Source: Brachynemurus nebulosus
Lineage: Eukaryota > Arthropoda > Insecta > Neuroptera > Myrmeleontidae
DNA: 64,000 nucleotides
Assembly (NCBI GenBank): GCA_035578155.1
Contig: JAPWDM010000078.1
Coordinates: 186,001 to 250,000 of the forward strand
Direction of reading: 5' to 3'
In this document: piece by piece, positions 11,403-22,253 of the stretch
Position numbering within the stretch: the stretch's first letter is position 1
Layout of the letters: each line of letters begins with the position of its first letter
Program-made: the position numbers and the translations under genes
Notes under the pieces: model-generated
The model's database searches: none
What the model was told of the DNA's origin: nothing
The model's input: only the letters and a program-made list of their open reading frames with translations

Positions 11403-11965
11403 ATGAAATACGAAGCAATAATTCTTATTGGTAAGCAAACTAAAATAATGTTTCCTTTTCTCCACCTTTTATATCTTACGTTTTATTTCCTTTAGCGCTC
11501 TGCTTTACGTATGCAACTCCAGAAAAATCAATCGAATCCGAAGAAGACTGTCCAGAATTTTGTACATTTGAACATGAACCCGTGTGTGCAGTCGATAACA
11601 CTGGTAACATGATAATGTTTGGTAACAAATGTGGCTTCAAAATGTACCAGTGCCAAAATCGTGACGCGGGATGGAAAATCGTAGGTAATGGACCGTGCCA
11701 ATTGACACAAATTTTGGAAGAAAACGCAAATGACAATTGTCCAAAACTTTGTCCGATGCAATTCGCTCCAGTTTGTGGCGTTGATAATACTGGAAATCGA
11801 CAGACATTTGGGAATCTATGTTTGTTCAAACGTTTCCAGTGTGAGAGTAGAGATGCTGGATGGATAATCTTTAGCAACGGTGAATGTCAGTTGAAACGAA
11901 AACTGGGCGAATGTCCAGAAGTAGCCGTAGTAAAATCAGACAATACTGTAGTTACTTGTGGATAA
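11403..11965 (+). CDS. Secreted two-domain vasotab-like Kazal protein
   Basis: The exons are 11403-11430 (MKYEAIILI) and 11496-11965, with a 65-nt intron, giving 165 aa. The signal peptide is followed by a six-Cys domain starting at Cys28 (CTFEHEPVC), a second domain (CPMQFAPVC), and a tail with two cysteines (CPEVAVV...VVTC). One asparagine-glutamate block is changed: domain 1 has QCQNR and domain 2 has QCESR. In domain 2 the usual CT is CP (KLCPMQF), a change shared with the gene at 19487, which marks these two as sister copies. Candidate P1 residues are Phe and Met. The protein is predicted to be extracellular; its target is unknown. Confidence 0.9.
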
Positions 11966-12191
11966 TTTAACTTTGTAAAAATCCATAATAATAATTTTTG
12001 TGAAATATTTAATGTGTTTATTCTCACTAAAAATTAAAATATTATTTAGGTATAAGAACAAAACATATATTTCAATTTTAAGTAAAACTTGACAAATTAA
12101 ATATTTAAATATGTGATTAATGTATTCAACTTAATTTTATAAAATATAGTAACAATACTTATTTATTCAAAACAATACAGTTTGTTATTAC

Positions 12192-12529
12192 CAGTGCCGG
12201 CGAGTGGAGAGGTCATATGGGACAATTGCCTGGCGTCCCGGGTCTAAACAGAGGTTCATTTCTGGTAAGATTAAATCTATATGCAACATTCGGCATATAT
12301 TTTGTTCAATTGAAACTCCACTTTGCAAACGGAAAATCCCTTATATGCTGACCGTCAGGGTCGGTGACAGAAATGACTGGCTCCCGGGCACAACAAAAAA
12401 ATTTTGAACATTTTTTCTCCAAAAATACAATTGACGAGAAAAAAAAGTCTTCTAGCTCTGTCTGAGCCCCCTTATTAGACCCTGGCCTTCGGACAACTGC
12501 CCTACCTACGTCACCCTCTCGCCGGCATG
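12192..12529. mobile_element. hAT-like non-autonomous element
   Basis: The ends are CAGTGCCGGCGAGTGGAGAG and, inverted, CATGCCGGCGAGAGGGTG. The flanking 8-mers (GTTATTAC and GTTGATAG) match only weakly, so the target duplication is old or uncertain. It cuts into the conserved 3' flank of the Kazal gene at 11403. Confidence 0.5.
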
Positions 12530-12614
12530 GTTGATAGCTCGGATTTTTTCGAAAGATTTGGACATGGCAACATATGAATCAATCTCAATTGAATTTTTAA
12601 ATGATCTATAGGCA

Positions 12615-12890
12615 GGGTCAGTGCTGGATTTAAGCTAGAGGCACGCGGGGCACTGGCCTCGGGCGGCAGATTTTTAGGGGCGGCAAAATTTGGAATACAC
12701 GTGACAATTTGGATTTTTTTTATCTTGATTTTGGTAGGAAAATAAGAAATGAGTTGTTTTCTCGTCACTTATTTTTTGATAGAAAAAGGGATAAAAGTGG
12801 GAAAATTATTAAGAAATTTTTTTGCAGTGATGGTATTTTTCACAATGCCCCGGGCGGCACTTGCGGGAAATTCGGCCCGGGGAAGGATTT
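12615..12890. mobile_element. GC-rich hAT-like remnant
   Basis: Begins CAGTGCTGGATTTAAGC and contains two GGGCGGCA motifs (12653 and 12852) plus CCCGGGC-type blocks, unlike the AT-rich surroundings. This is a common look for decayed hAT or similar elements in insects. The exact ends were not resolved. Confidence 0.35.
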
Positions 12891-13716
12891 TTTGACAATA
12901 TTAATTGTTCGTAAGATTAATTTAATAAAACTCTATTTAGTTTTTGGGTGGTTGGGTAAAAGAATTCATCTGCTATGTTAGGGTTTTGTTGCAAACAAAT
13001 AGTGTTATTTCTCGTAAAATAATTTTAAATAGTGTGACCGGATTATATGTATATTTTAAGTTAACACTGTCTGTTTCATCAAATAGTTTTATTCTCTCGA
13101 AAACTTACTTTGAAATCCTATAACCACGATTCTATAATCCTATAAAACTTACTTTGAAATCCGATATCGTTAATAATTTGATCCAGAACCAATAGGCTGT
13201 CTTAAAAATCTCTAGTTGTAAATTATGTGTGTCAAACTAGATGATGGTAATGGACAGGTTTTCCCAGAACATATTATTGGAAATTTTTGAAAAACAAAAC
13301 TATAAGAATAATAAGAATAACTAATATTTTATTATACATAAATTATATAACATTTTTTTTTATATTACTGCTAGCTGCAAAAAATTTGACAGGTACTATG
13401 ATTTACTATTAACTGCCCTCTATTTTTAAATTAGATGGATCCACACCAACAGAAATAATTTATACTTTGTCCCAACCAGATTCTATTCAATTTCCAGTAA
13501 AATACATTATTTTCATAACTTTGTTAAGTTTTGAAATTTTTATAAATTTATTGTCTTGTAATACATCAGAAACGAATCTTTTGTTATAAACTGTATTGTT
13601 TTAAACAAATAAATATTATTACAACACTTTTAATGACATAAAATTAAATACATTATTACAAGATTAAATATTTAATTTGTTTAATAATTATTCCGGATTT
13701 TGGCCAAGTTAAATTA
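12891..13716. other. Shared 3' flank of the Kazal gene at 13717-14292
   Basis: No gene is seen. Positions 13405-13470 match the pre-insertion sequence around T1, 13495-13565 match 15825-15895, and 13564-13622 is the conserved 3' block. This shows that the whole 3' flank was duplicated together with the genes. Confidence 0.5.
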
Positions 13717-14292
13717 TCAGCAAGTAACTACATTACCCTTTGCTACTATTACTTGGATTTGTGGACATTTGGGTCCATCTAGTTTCTGTTTCAACTGACA
13801 TCTCCCATTGTTTACGATTTTCCATCCGGCATCCCGCTTTTCACATTGGAAACCTTTGAAGGCACATAGATTTTCGAATGTGTGCTCATTCCCGGTATTA
13901 TCAACGCCACAAACTGGAGCGAATTCCATCGTACAAAATCGTGGGCAAGTTTCATTTACGTTGCCTAACAAAATGGTTTTCAATTGGCACGGTCCATTAC
14001 CCAAGATTTTCCAGCCCGCGTCTCGGTTTTCGCAGTGGTATCTTTTGAAGACACATTGGTTACTAAATGTCACCATGTTACCAGTATTGTCAACTGCACA
14101 CACGGGTTCATATTCAAATGTACAAACGTCTGGGCAGTCTTCTTCCGACTCGATGGATCTTTGTAGACTGGTATGTAGAAAGCAAAGTGCTAAAGGAAAT
14201 ATTGAAAATTAAATAATAAATTGAAAAAAAGAGAAATAAATTACAATGGTTTTAGTAGGCTTACCAATAACAATTATCGCTTCGTATTTCAT
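13717..14292 (-). CDS. Secreted two-domain vasotab-like Kazal protein
   Basis: The exons are 14265-14292 (MKYEAIIVI) and 13717-14189, with a 75-nt intron, giving 166 aa. A signal peptide ending near ALCFLHTSLQ precedes two six-Cys domains (CTFEYEPVC and CTMEFAPVC) and the two-Cys tail (CPQIQVI...VVTC). It is most like the gene at 17347: both have FSNQCVFKR-HCENRDAGW in domain 1 and an NVNETCPRFC linker. Candidate P1 residues are Phe and Met. It is transcribed away from an orphan promoter half at 14545-14627. Confidence 0.9.
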
Positions 14293-14345
14293 GGTTACAA
14301 TCCTTATTGTTGAATCAAGAGTGCTAAATTATTTTGATTAGTAAC

Positions 14346-14544
14346 ACTAATTGATTTTGTTAAGACGTTAAACTCTTTTATATAATTTTAATTAACTGAA
14401 AGCACTTCAAAATTTTATCTGATCACACGTGGTTTCTTAATGATATTTTTCTAGTAGGTACTACGATTCAATCAGTGCCTATCTTAAGTAATTAGCTACA
14501 GATCACGTAAACATTTTAAAATTGGAAATGAATTTGATTTTCTT
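14346..14544 (-). promoter_or_regulatory. Promoter of the Kazal gene at 13717-14292
   Basis: On the minus strand it has a weak initiator (TTAGT, start near 14348), TATA box TATATAAAAG (about 14386-14377), the TGATCAGATAAAATTTTG block with an adjoining CACGTG-like CCACGTGT, and an outer block (GTTTACGTGATCTGTAGC, near 14495) also found in front of the gene at 19487. Confidence 0.65.
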
Positions 14545-14627
14545 TAACTGCGCACCTGAGATGTAGCAATTTATTTAAAACAGACACTGATTGAAACGCG
14601 ATACATTCTAGAGAAATATAACTAAAA
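14545..14627 (+). promoter_or_regulatory. Orphan half of a divergent Kazal promoter
   Basis: Matches the outer promoter of the gene at 11403 (about 11190-11275): CGCACCTGAGATG, ACAGACACTGATTGAAACGC, then TTCTAGAGAAATATAACTA. It is pointed away from the gene at 13717 but stops at about 14627, where a dispersed repeat begins. There is no TATA box, start codon or Kazal exon on the plus strand after it. Confidence 0.65.
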
Positions 14628-15045
14628 ATACGCCTGTCGCAGCATCCTGCATAACATAGTGAATTTTCGGCTAAAAAGTTCCGACATAATAGTAAAAATA
14701 AATTAAACGATACAAACCTTGCACGATACTTTTTTTTAGTATTTCTGTCGCAGCATCCTGCTTAACATAGCGAATTTCAGTTTTTAAAAATCAGTTGTCT
14801 CGGGACCTGCTTACATAGGAAAATGGTTTAAAAGCGTATCTTTTTTGATTTTTTTCGTTCTTTGCAATGGTGTAAAAAATTTCGAAAATTGGCAAATATG
14901 TGAATTTTGGCAAATAAGTATTGGCAAAAACTCATTTTTCGAGTTTCTGGGCATCGGACGTGTTTGGCTGAAGAACTCGTCCAAGGGTTTGGGACTTCTA
15001 ACATTTTCATCGTCATAAACCCGACAACTACAAGAAATATGTGCA
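14628..15045 (-). repeat. Dispersed repeat F1, truncated copy
   Basis: Carries CTGTCGCAGCATCCTGCAT at 14634 and a second start CTGTCGCAGCATCCTGC at 14747, followed by sequence related to 39845-40130. Other copies are at about 29510, 33745, 37683, 39842 and 41735. This copy lacks the (TA)n tract. No protein is encoded. Confidence 0.6.
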
Positions 15046-15896
15046 CAATCTACTGAAAGCATACAGTGATTTCGGTTGCAACATTTTACTTAAAATCCAT
15101 TTCCTTCGTTTCCATAGCGTCTAGGAAATATAAGTGATGAACACTGAGAACGGTTCCATCCAGATATTTCAGGTACGGAAAAAGAGGTATTAGGGAAAAT
15201 GGAATGCAAGGATGCTGACTAACTACCAGAAGCAAAATATTCAAAAAAAATCTTTTACAACCATAGACCAATGAACATATTATATATTTTATTTTATAGT
15301 CTAATTATATAAATGTATAATTGAGGCAGTCAGATACGACCAGGATACGACCGGATAGTATTCTGTAATATAGTTATCAATGCAATAAACCAATAGTATC
15401 CGTAGTAATTATCGTCAAAATATAATAATAATAATAATAAAATTTTACTTTTTTGAGAAGAAACTGCAAAATTTTGAAAGAAAGAAAGTGATATTCGCTT
15501 TATTTTAAAAATACGTACGTATACAAATTATGTCCTGTAATAATTATAGTTGCATTTGCTCAAAAATTGACATTTTATTATATTTTTTAAATCTCACCCG
15601 TCTCACTCTGTTACCTGCTTCAGGAAAAATGCCTACAAACTGGCTTTACGCTTTGTCTAGTAGTATAATATTATAATAGTGTTTATTGGTTATAGTGTTT
15701 ACAATTATCTTTCAATGTTCTACCAAGCCTGGATCCGTATTGGAGTAGGTAAATTTGTCACAAAAAAAACCTTGCGTAATGGAAAAAATCTGTATTTGAA
15801 TTTTTTGATTGAGTCTCTTTTAATCTCTAGTAAAATACATTATTTTTATAACTTTGTTAAGTTTTCAAATTTTTATAAATTTATTGACTTGTAGTA
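15046..15896. other. Intergenic; shared 3' flank at its right end
   Basis: Positions 15046-15690 hold nothing recognisable apart from a short TAA-type run (15423-15440). Positions 15825-15896 match 13495-13565, the duplicated 3' flank of the minus-strand Kazal genes. Confidence 0.4.
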
Positions 15897-17131
15897 GGGG
15901 AGACAGGGGCATGTACTAACAGATTTTACTTTTTTACATATTAAACGGAAATGAAACTAGTTAGCGATTTTTTTTGTAAACGTTATGAAGCATCAACTAT
16001 TTGTCTATAATTTTTGATAAAAGAAACTTACATATCCCTTGTACTTTCTATGGAGAAACCCATTTTCTTAAAAAATGTGTTTGTTAATACTTACCCCACT
16101 TTTGGGGCAAGTTTTAACAACGTTGGGGTAAGTATTAACATTAGAGTTTTAATATGATTATGATATTTTGTAGATATGTACTTATAGGAAATAAAACAAA
16201 GTATCATATTTAACGTGTTTATTATTAGAAAGAAATTAATTTGACATAGAAAATTCTTATTTTAGATTTATCTTTACTTAATTAGTTAAAGTTAATCATT
16301 ATTTGAATTTTTTTCTGAGGCAAAACGAAACAAAAATTGGTAAATTTTCAGTCTTCGATGGACAACCACAATCGTTTAATATCTTCTATATTAAAAATAT
16401 TTACTTATTAAAAAAATAGTCTTCGTCTTATTTAACATTATTATAATTCGTGAAATATATGATAACTCAGATCAAGCAAAACTCTTCCTCTGCTTCACTG
16501 CAGAAAAGATATAAAAATTAAAACCATTTAAATTTAACACTCACATATGTACACACACATACATGCAGAGATATTTGGCAATGTCACGAAAAAAATTTTG
16601 GTAACCTCGAAGCATGAAAATGTTGATATTTGGATTTTGAAATCGGGATGAATACAATAACCTCCTTATAGGGAAGTTAAAAACATAGTCTTTGTTGCAT
16701 AAAATTTAAACGAGGTAAATGTTAACATGTTAATACTTACCCCATGCATTTTGTTAATACTTGCCCCGAAGGTAAATTTTTTACAAATTTAAATTTTTAA
16801 AAAGAATACGTTGATAATGCGGTAAAATTTAAACAAAATACAATACCAGATGGAATATGCTACCGTTTGAAATAAATTTAGTCTCTTTTAGGTATACAAT
16901 CATGCTTCAAATCAAAAAACCATCGACTTAAAAATGTTCTTTTACCTAATAAAATCTACGCTTTACTCACAACTTTGTTTTGCGGCAACTGGCCGAAGAC
17001 TGATTGGTCACAACGTGTCCGTGGTCGTCTACTGATGACAGCAACCGGACGTACTTAAATTTTTCGTCCGTAGTTTGCCGAAAAATGGCCTGTTAATACT
17101 TACCCCTGTTAATACTAGCCCCTGTCTCCCC
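15897..17131. mobile_element. TIR element T2 with internal GTTAATACTTACCCC repeats
   Basis: A 1235-bp element flanked by TA. The ends are perfect over GGGGAGACAGGGGC and its inverse (GCCCCTGTCTCCCC). A motif like GTTAATACTTACCCC recurs inside in both orientations (about 16083, 16127, 16730, 16753 and 17092). It splits the conserved 3' flank of the Kazal gene at 17347; the paralogue near 13556 is uninterrupted. No transposase ORF is seen. Confidence 0.8.
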
Positions 17132-17346
17132 TACACAACACGTTTGTATTAATTTAATTGTAACAGAAACAAATCTTTTGTTATAAACTGTATTGTTTTA
17201 AACAAATAAATATTATTACAATTTTTAATAACATTAAGTTAAATACATTATTACAAGATTAAATATTTAATCCGTCAAGTTTCAGTCAAAAATTACAAAT
17301 TATATATTTTACCATAATTATTCTGGATTTTCACAAAGTTAAATTA

Positions 17347-17924
17347 TCAGCAATTATTAACTACATTACCCTTTCCTATTATTACTTTTATAGTGTCTGG
17401 ACACCAATTCCCTAGTTCCTGTTTCAACTGACATTCCCCACTGTTTAAAATTTTCCATCCGGCATCGCGCTGTTCACATTGCAAACCTTTGAATGAGCAC
17501 AGATTATTGAATGTGTGCTCATTTCCGGTATTATCAACGCCACAAACTGGAGCGAATTCCGTCGTACAAAATCGTGGACAAGTTTCATTTACGTTGCCTA
17601 CCAAAATGGTTTTCAATTGGCACGGTCCATTACCCAAGATTTTCCAGCCCGCGTCTCGGTTTTCGCAGTGGTGTCTTTTGAAGACACACTGGTTACTAAA
17701 TGTCATCATGTTACCAGTATTGTCAACTCCACATACGGGTTCATATTCAAATGTACAAGTATCTGGACAGTCTTCTTCTGATTCGATGGATCTTTGTAGA
17801 CTTGTATGCAGAAGGCAAAGTGCTAAAAGAAATATTGAAAATTACATAATAAATTGAAAAAACGGAAATAAATAACAATGATTTTAGTAAGCTTACCAAT
17901 AAAAATTATCGCTTCGTATTTCAT
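17347..17924 (-). CDS. Secreted two-domain vasotab-like Kazal protein
   Basis: The exons are 17897-17924 (MKYEAIIFI) and 17347-17822, with a 74-nt intron, giving 167 aa. After the signal peptide there are two six-Cys domains (CTFEYEPVC with GVDNTGN, and CTTEFAPVC) and a two-Cys tail (CPDTIKV...VVNNC). Domain 2 has QCEQRDAGW in place of QCEKRDAGW. It is closest to the gene at 13717, and the two minus-strand genes lie in tandem. Candidate P1 residues are Phe and Thr. The 3' flank holds T2. Confidence 0.9.
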
Positions 17925-17977
17925 GTTTGCAATACTTATTGTTGAATCACGAGTGCTAAATTATTTCGATTAGTAAC

Positions 17978-18125
17978 ACTGATTGATTTTGCTAGGACGT
18001 TAATCTCCTTTATATAATTTTAACTTATTAAAAGCACTTCAAATTTTATCTGATCATACATGTTTTCTTAGTTATATTTTTCTAGTAGGTACTACTTTTC
18101 AGTGAATGCCAACCTTAAGTAAATA
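17978..18125 (-). promoter_or_regulatory. Promoter of the Kazal gene at 17347-17924
   Basis: Minus-strand initiator TCAGT at 17982-17978, TATA box TATATAAAGG at about 18016-18007, a TGATCAGATAAAATTTGAAG block near 18040-18057, and TACTAGAAAAATATAACTAA beyond. The E-box is decayed to CATGTATGATCA. Confidence 0.65.
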
Positions 18126-18339
18126 ATGTGCTGGTTCATAAATTTTTTTTAATAGAGGTAGAGATACTTTCACATTTCCTGGAATTCTTTATCTATTGAT
18201 GCAGGTCGGGTGTGCTTTTTTCAATAATAACAGGGATGTATACGAATTTTTTTTTTAAATTTAATGCCAAAAATTGAAAACCTGAAAGAAGCGGGCACTT
18301 TAGGGCGATCCATGATCAGGTCGGTCTTTGGAATTAGAT

Positions 18340-18930
18340 GATAACCAACTGAAATCAACTATATGTGGCGACATCTGAGGTAGTTGGGGATAGTATCTAG
18401 ACTTGAAGTCTGGGTGCTTCGTAACCTCACTGAAGAAGGTAAGGCCAATAGAATTTCAATTTGCGTGATAAAGTTTGGTCTCTTCTCGCTAATATTATTA
18501 CTGGAGACGAAAAGTTGGTAGTGTATGACAATGTCATTAAAAGAAGGCAAGAGGACCGAGAATGCTCAAAATATGTAGCAAAAAAATATACATAATAAAA
18601 AATTTTATTGAAAAGAAGTGTCCAGCTTTGGTAAACTGACGACAAGCAATGCTTCTTCACGACAACACAAGACCGTATAACGATAAAATATTGCAATTAT
18701 GTTGGTTCGTTTTACCTCATCCACCATATTTTCCGGATTCCGCAGTAATAGACTACCATCTGCCCCGATCACTGAAAAATTTCCTTAATGGTAAATGATG
18801 ATGAAAATATATTGCAACATGTCAAACCTTTTTTTTTTTTCAGCTAAACCGAGGATAGTCTACGAGGAAGATACTAATAAATTGCCTAACGGAACGGGAC
18901 CCCATAAAAAAATTTTATAGAAAATACATT
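18340..18930 (+). pseudogene. Mariner-family transposase remnant
   Basis: Readable in pieces: LKVWVLRNLTEEGKANRIS (about 18401-18457), TGDEKLVVYDNVIKRRQ (about 18500-18550), and a block at about 18650-18795 with LLHDNTRPYNDKILQ, LPHPPYFPD and IDYHLPRSLKNFLNG. The first two catalytic aspartates (TGDE, HDN) and a third (IDYH) are visible. The spacing between the second and third is about 29 residues, against the usual 34, so a small deletion has occurred. Frames are broken, so it is inactive. It sits between the divergent promoters of the Kazal genes at 17924 and 19487. Confidence 0.85.
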
Positions 18931-19267
18931 GAGAACTGAAAACAGTCAAAATCTCACCATTTCCTTAGAAGTTGCTTTTGAAGGTATACTTGAATACAGT
19001 TTTATAATATTACAAAAATTGTGGCAAATACATTTAAGGTATGTAAGAGAAACTTAATTTATCGCTAATTAGTCTTCAAGTTTCTTACTTTTCCTTACTT
19101 TTTTAGACTAATGTAAAAAATGACTGAATTTTTTTAAATATAAAATAAATTTGTGGTAAAGAATTGTCAATTATTTATGAATCAACCCAATAGTTAGAGC
19201 GCTCAGGTAGATACAGATTTTTAAAAAAAATCGGTAATCGAAATTACTATCTTGCATTTTTTTAAAA

Positions 19268-19433
19268 TGTTTACGTGATCTGTAGGTAATTACTTTAAAC
19301 AGACACTGATTGAAACGTAGTACTTACTAGAAAAAAAAATTAAGAAAACGCGTGTGATCAGATAAAATTTGAAGTGCTTTCAGTTTATTAAAATTATATA
19401 AATGAGCTTAACGTCTTAACAAAATCAATCAGT
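19268..19433 (+). promoter_or_regulatory. Promoter of the Kazal gene at 19487-20055
   Basis: Contains GTTTACGTGATCTGTAGG, ACAGACACTGATTGAAACG, a TACTAGAAAAA block, CGCGTGTGATCAGATAAAAT, TATA box TATATAAAT (from about 19395) and initiator TCAGT (19429-19433). Collinear with the promoters of the other cluster genes. Confidence 0.75.
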
Positions 19434-19486
19434 GTTATTAATCGAAATAATTTAGCACTCGTGATTCAACAATAAGAATTGCAACC

Positions 19487-20055
19487 ATGAAATACGAAGC
19501 GATAATTCTTGTTGGTAAGCAAACTTGAACCATTTTTTCGTTTCGTCTCTCAATTAACTTTCAATATCATTTTTAGCGCTCTTCTGCTTTACGTATGCAA
19601 GTCCACAAAAATCAACCAAATCCGTAGAAGACTGTCCAGATGTTTGTACATTTGAATATGAACCGGTGTGTGCAGTCGATAACACTGGTAACATGATCAT
19701 GTTTGGTAACAAATGTGGCTTCAAAACGTACCAGTGCGAAAATCGAGATGCGGGATGGAAAATCGTGCGTAATGGACCGTGCCAATTGAAAAAACTTTTT
19801 GAAGACAGCGTATATGACAATTGTCCCAAACTCTGTCCGATAGAATTCGCTCCAGTTTGTGGCATTGATAATACCGGAAATCATCAGACATTCGCGAATC
19901 TATGTTTGTTCAAAAGTTTCCAGTGTGAGAAGCGGGGTGCAGGATGGGACATCTTTAGTAACGGTGAATGTCAGTTGAAAGGAAAAATGGGCCGTGACGA
20001 TTGTCCAGAAGTGGCCGTAATAAAAGCAGACAATAATGTGGTTACTTGTAGATAA
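19487..20055 (+). CDS. Secreted two-domain vasotab-like Kazal protein
   Basis: The exons are 19487-19514 (MKYEAIILV) and 19577-20055, with a 62-nt intron, giving 168 aa. A one-codon insertion lengthens the signal peptide (ALFCFTYAS). Domain 1 begins at Cys29 (CTFEYEPVC) and domain 2 has CPIEFAPVC, followed by a two-Cys tail (CPEVAVI...VVTC). It is the sister of the gene at 11403. Domain 2 has QCEKRGAGW, a Gly in place of the nearly invariant Asp. A 190-bp MITE interrupts its 3' flank. Candidate P1 residues are Phe and Ile. Confidence 0.9.
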
Positions 20056-20148
20056 TATAACTTTGTAAAAATCCATAACAATTGTGAGGGAATATTTTAG
20101 TTGTTTATTTTTAGTCAAAATTGAAGTTATGTTTTAACGGGATAAAGT

Positions 20149-20341
20149 TATGGGCGCAAGCTAAAAAGAACTTTTTTATCTACATCTGCATTTATCTTTG
20201 TCTATCATATTAATAAATAAGAGTTTACTCACTCACTCCTATAAAAACATAATTACTTGGTTTGGTTGGTAACTATGGAAATAATACAATTTGTGTTCCC
20301 CTCACCTCAGTTTCTAAGGGTATTTTAAGCTTGCGGCCATA
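20149..20341. mobile_element. TA-flanked MITE, copy 1
   Basis: Terminal inverted repeats TGGGCGCAAGCTAAAAAG and (inverted) TGGCCGCAAGCTTAAAA, flanked by TA. It is about 85% similar by eye to the element at 25497-25681. It lies between the stop of the Kazal gene and the conserved 3' block at 20403. Probably a Tc1/mariner-type MITE, judging by the TA target. Confidence 0.75.
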
Positions 20342-20479
20342 AATATTTCAGTTTTAAATGGAAATTTATAATTTGAAAATTTAAGCCTGTAATAATATTA
20401 TATTTAAATATTGTAATAATATTTATTTATTGAAACCAATAGAGTTTATAACAAAAGATTCGTTTCTGGTACAATTATT

Positions 20480-21330
20480 TCAGATGTGTTATGTATATTT
20501 ACAAGCCAATAGATATATTAAAATTACAAAATTTAAGAAATTAATGAAAATATAGTAATGTTTTTGAATTTTATCCATTCTCGTTTCAGCTTTATATCGC
20601 TTCAATTTATTTTTTCTTCAAGGAATTAAAATCGAAACGCTTAAATCTGGAAATATTCTTTGTTTTTTGTACACATCCTTCGTTATTCTGTTTAAAAAAT
20701 GTTGCCTTTCTGCAAATTTCGATAAGAAAATACCATTCACTGATCCAAAATAGCTTCCTAAGAGTTTTATTTTTCATTGATTTTGACCCACAGCCTAAAA
20801 AGTTTGTTGAGATCAGGTTGGATAGATTTTTGATCGATTTTACGACCTTAATTTTGATAAAGATCAATAGTTATTATGTCATCGAAGATGACATATTAAT
20901 ATCGTTTTGTGACTGAATAATTATTGAGTTGTACATCCATATTGAATAAACGCAAGAGGGCCGTAGCGCTCTGAACAACTATAGAGTTAACAAAAAATTA
21001 TAAATTAACACTTTCACTGAGATGACATTACTTAGTGCGTGTTAAAAACACACATTTGACGAATTTTTTTTATCTTGTAGAAGATAGTGAGTCATCAAAA
21101 ATTAATGATTTTTTGATGAAATTTTTCAAAAAGGAAAATGTTAGCTAAAACCAATATGATGAAAATTTGAATTCGTATACAATACGAAAATTGCTGAACC
21201 TATCTGACCAAATCGTACAGATGAATCTTTCTACTGTTTCAAACAAAACATATTTCCGTTAAATTAAAAATTGTTTCTCACCCAAAAAATCCTCGGCAAA
21301 TATGATCAGTAAAATGATGCTGATAACGCA
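20480..21330. other. Intergenic, no gene seen
   Basis: AT-rich. Positions 21160-21330 are the counterpart of 5925-6150. The reading frames present are short and of biased composition, with no recognisable family. Confidence 0.4.
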
Positions 21331-21339
21331 ATCCTACTT

Positions 21340-21535
21340 TGCGGGGGAGGGGGGGGCGGAGCTGCGGCCCGTGCCCTCTGCAGGTGTTAGGGAGTTGGAA
21401 ATGTTGAATTTGCCATTTTTTTTTCTCGTCACTTGCTTTTTGCAGGGATTTTTGAATTTTGAAATTTCAATTTTTCTCGGGGAGGGCATCAACAACAAAG
21501 TTTGCCCACCCTCATAATAATTGTAGGTCCGGCTC
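21340..21535. mobile_element. GC-rich transposon remnant
   Basis: A G-rich block (GGGGGAGGGGGGGCGGAGC) followed by text ending GTAGGTCCGGCTCTGTG. The reverse complement of that end, CAGAGCCGGACCTAC, looks like a hAT-type terminus. No matching left end was found. Confidence 0.3.
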
Positions 21536-22049
21536 TGTGTACTCTCGACACAAAAGATATAAAAATTTTCCACAAAGAATATATATATTTAGTTAATTTT
21601 AACTGGAAATTAGTAAAAAGAAAAAACTTTTTTTCATCTGCCCTAGTAATTAATAAACTGAATCCGATTTTCAAATTTTTTTTGTTAAAATAATTTTCAA
21701 TTTTTGTTAGAATACCACGATTTTGGGAGTTCGTATACTCAAATACATTCTTATTTCCTGCTTTAAAATGTCTTCGTTCAGTATTTCGATATTTTCATCA
21801 GCAAATAATTACTCCGATGTTACACATTCAAACAGTGGTTGAATCAAAAATTTACGGTAAAGAAAACAGTAGCGTGGTAACTGGATACAGTAAACAATTT
21901 ATGCGTTTTACTTACAACTTACCGTTTCGGTGTGAACATATTATTAGATGACTAGAAGGTTCAGTGTTAGGCGAGTTTGCCACAGATGGAGAAAATTTCG
22001 ATTTTCTGTTTTGTACTACGGAAAATATTTTAGACCAAATTTTTTTACT

Positions 22050-22200
22050 TTGTTTATACTTAAGATAGGCACTGACTGAAACGTAGTACCTACTAGAAAA
22101 ATATAATTAAGACAGCACGTGTGATCAGATAAAATTTGAAGTGCTTTTAGTAAATTAAAATTATATAAAGGAGTTTAACGTCTTAACAAAATCAATCAGT
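22050..22200 (+). promoter_or_regulatory. Promoter of the Kazal gene at 22254-22798
   Basis: The most complete copy of the shared module: ACTTAAGATAGGCACTGACTG, TACTAGAAAAATATAATTAA, CACGTGTGATCAGATAAAAT, TATA box TATATAAAG (about 22162-22170) and initiator TCAGT (22196-22200). CACGTG overlaps the palindrome-rich GTGTGATCA. Confidence 0.75.
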
Positions 22201-22253
22201 GTTACTAATTGAAACAATTTAGCACTCGTGATTCAACAATAAGGATTACAACC

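Noticed and set aside
12709..12981. 90-codon frame MDFFYLDFGRK
   Set aside because: Overlaps a GC-rich hAT-like remnant and shows no family resemblance.
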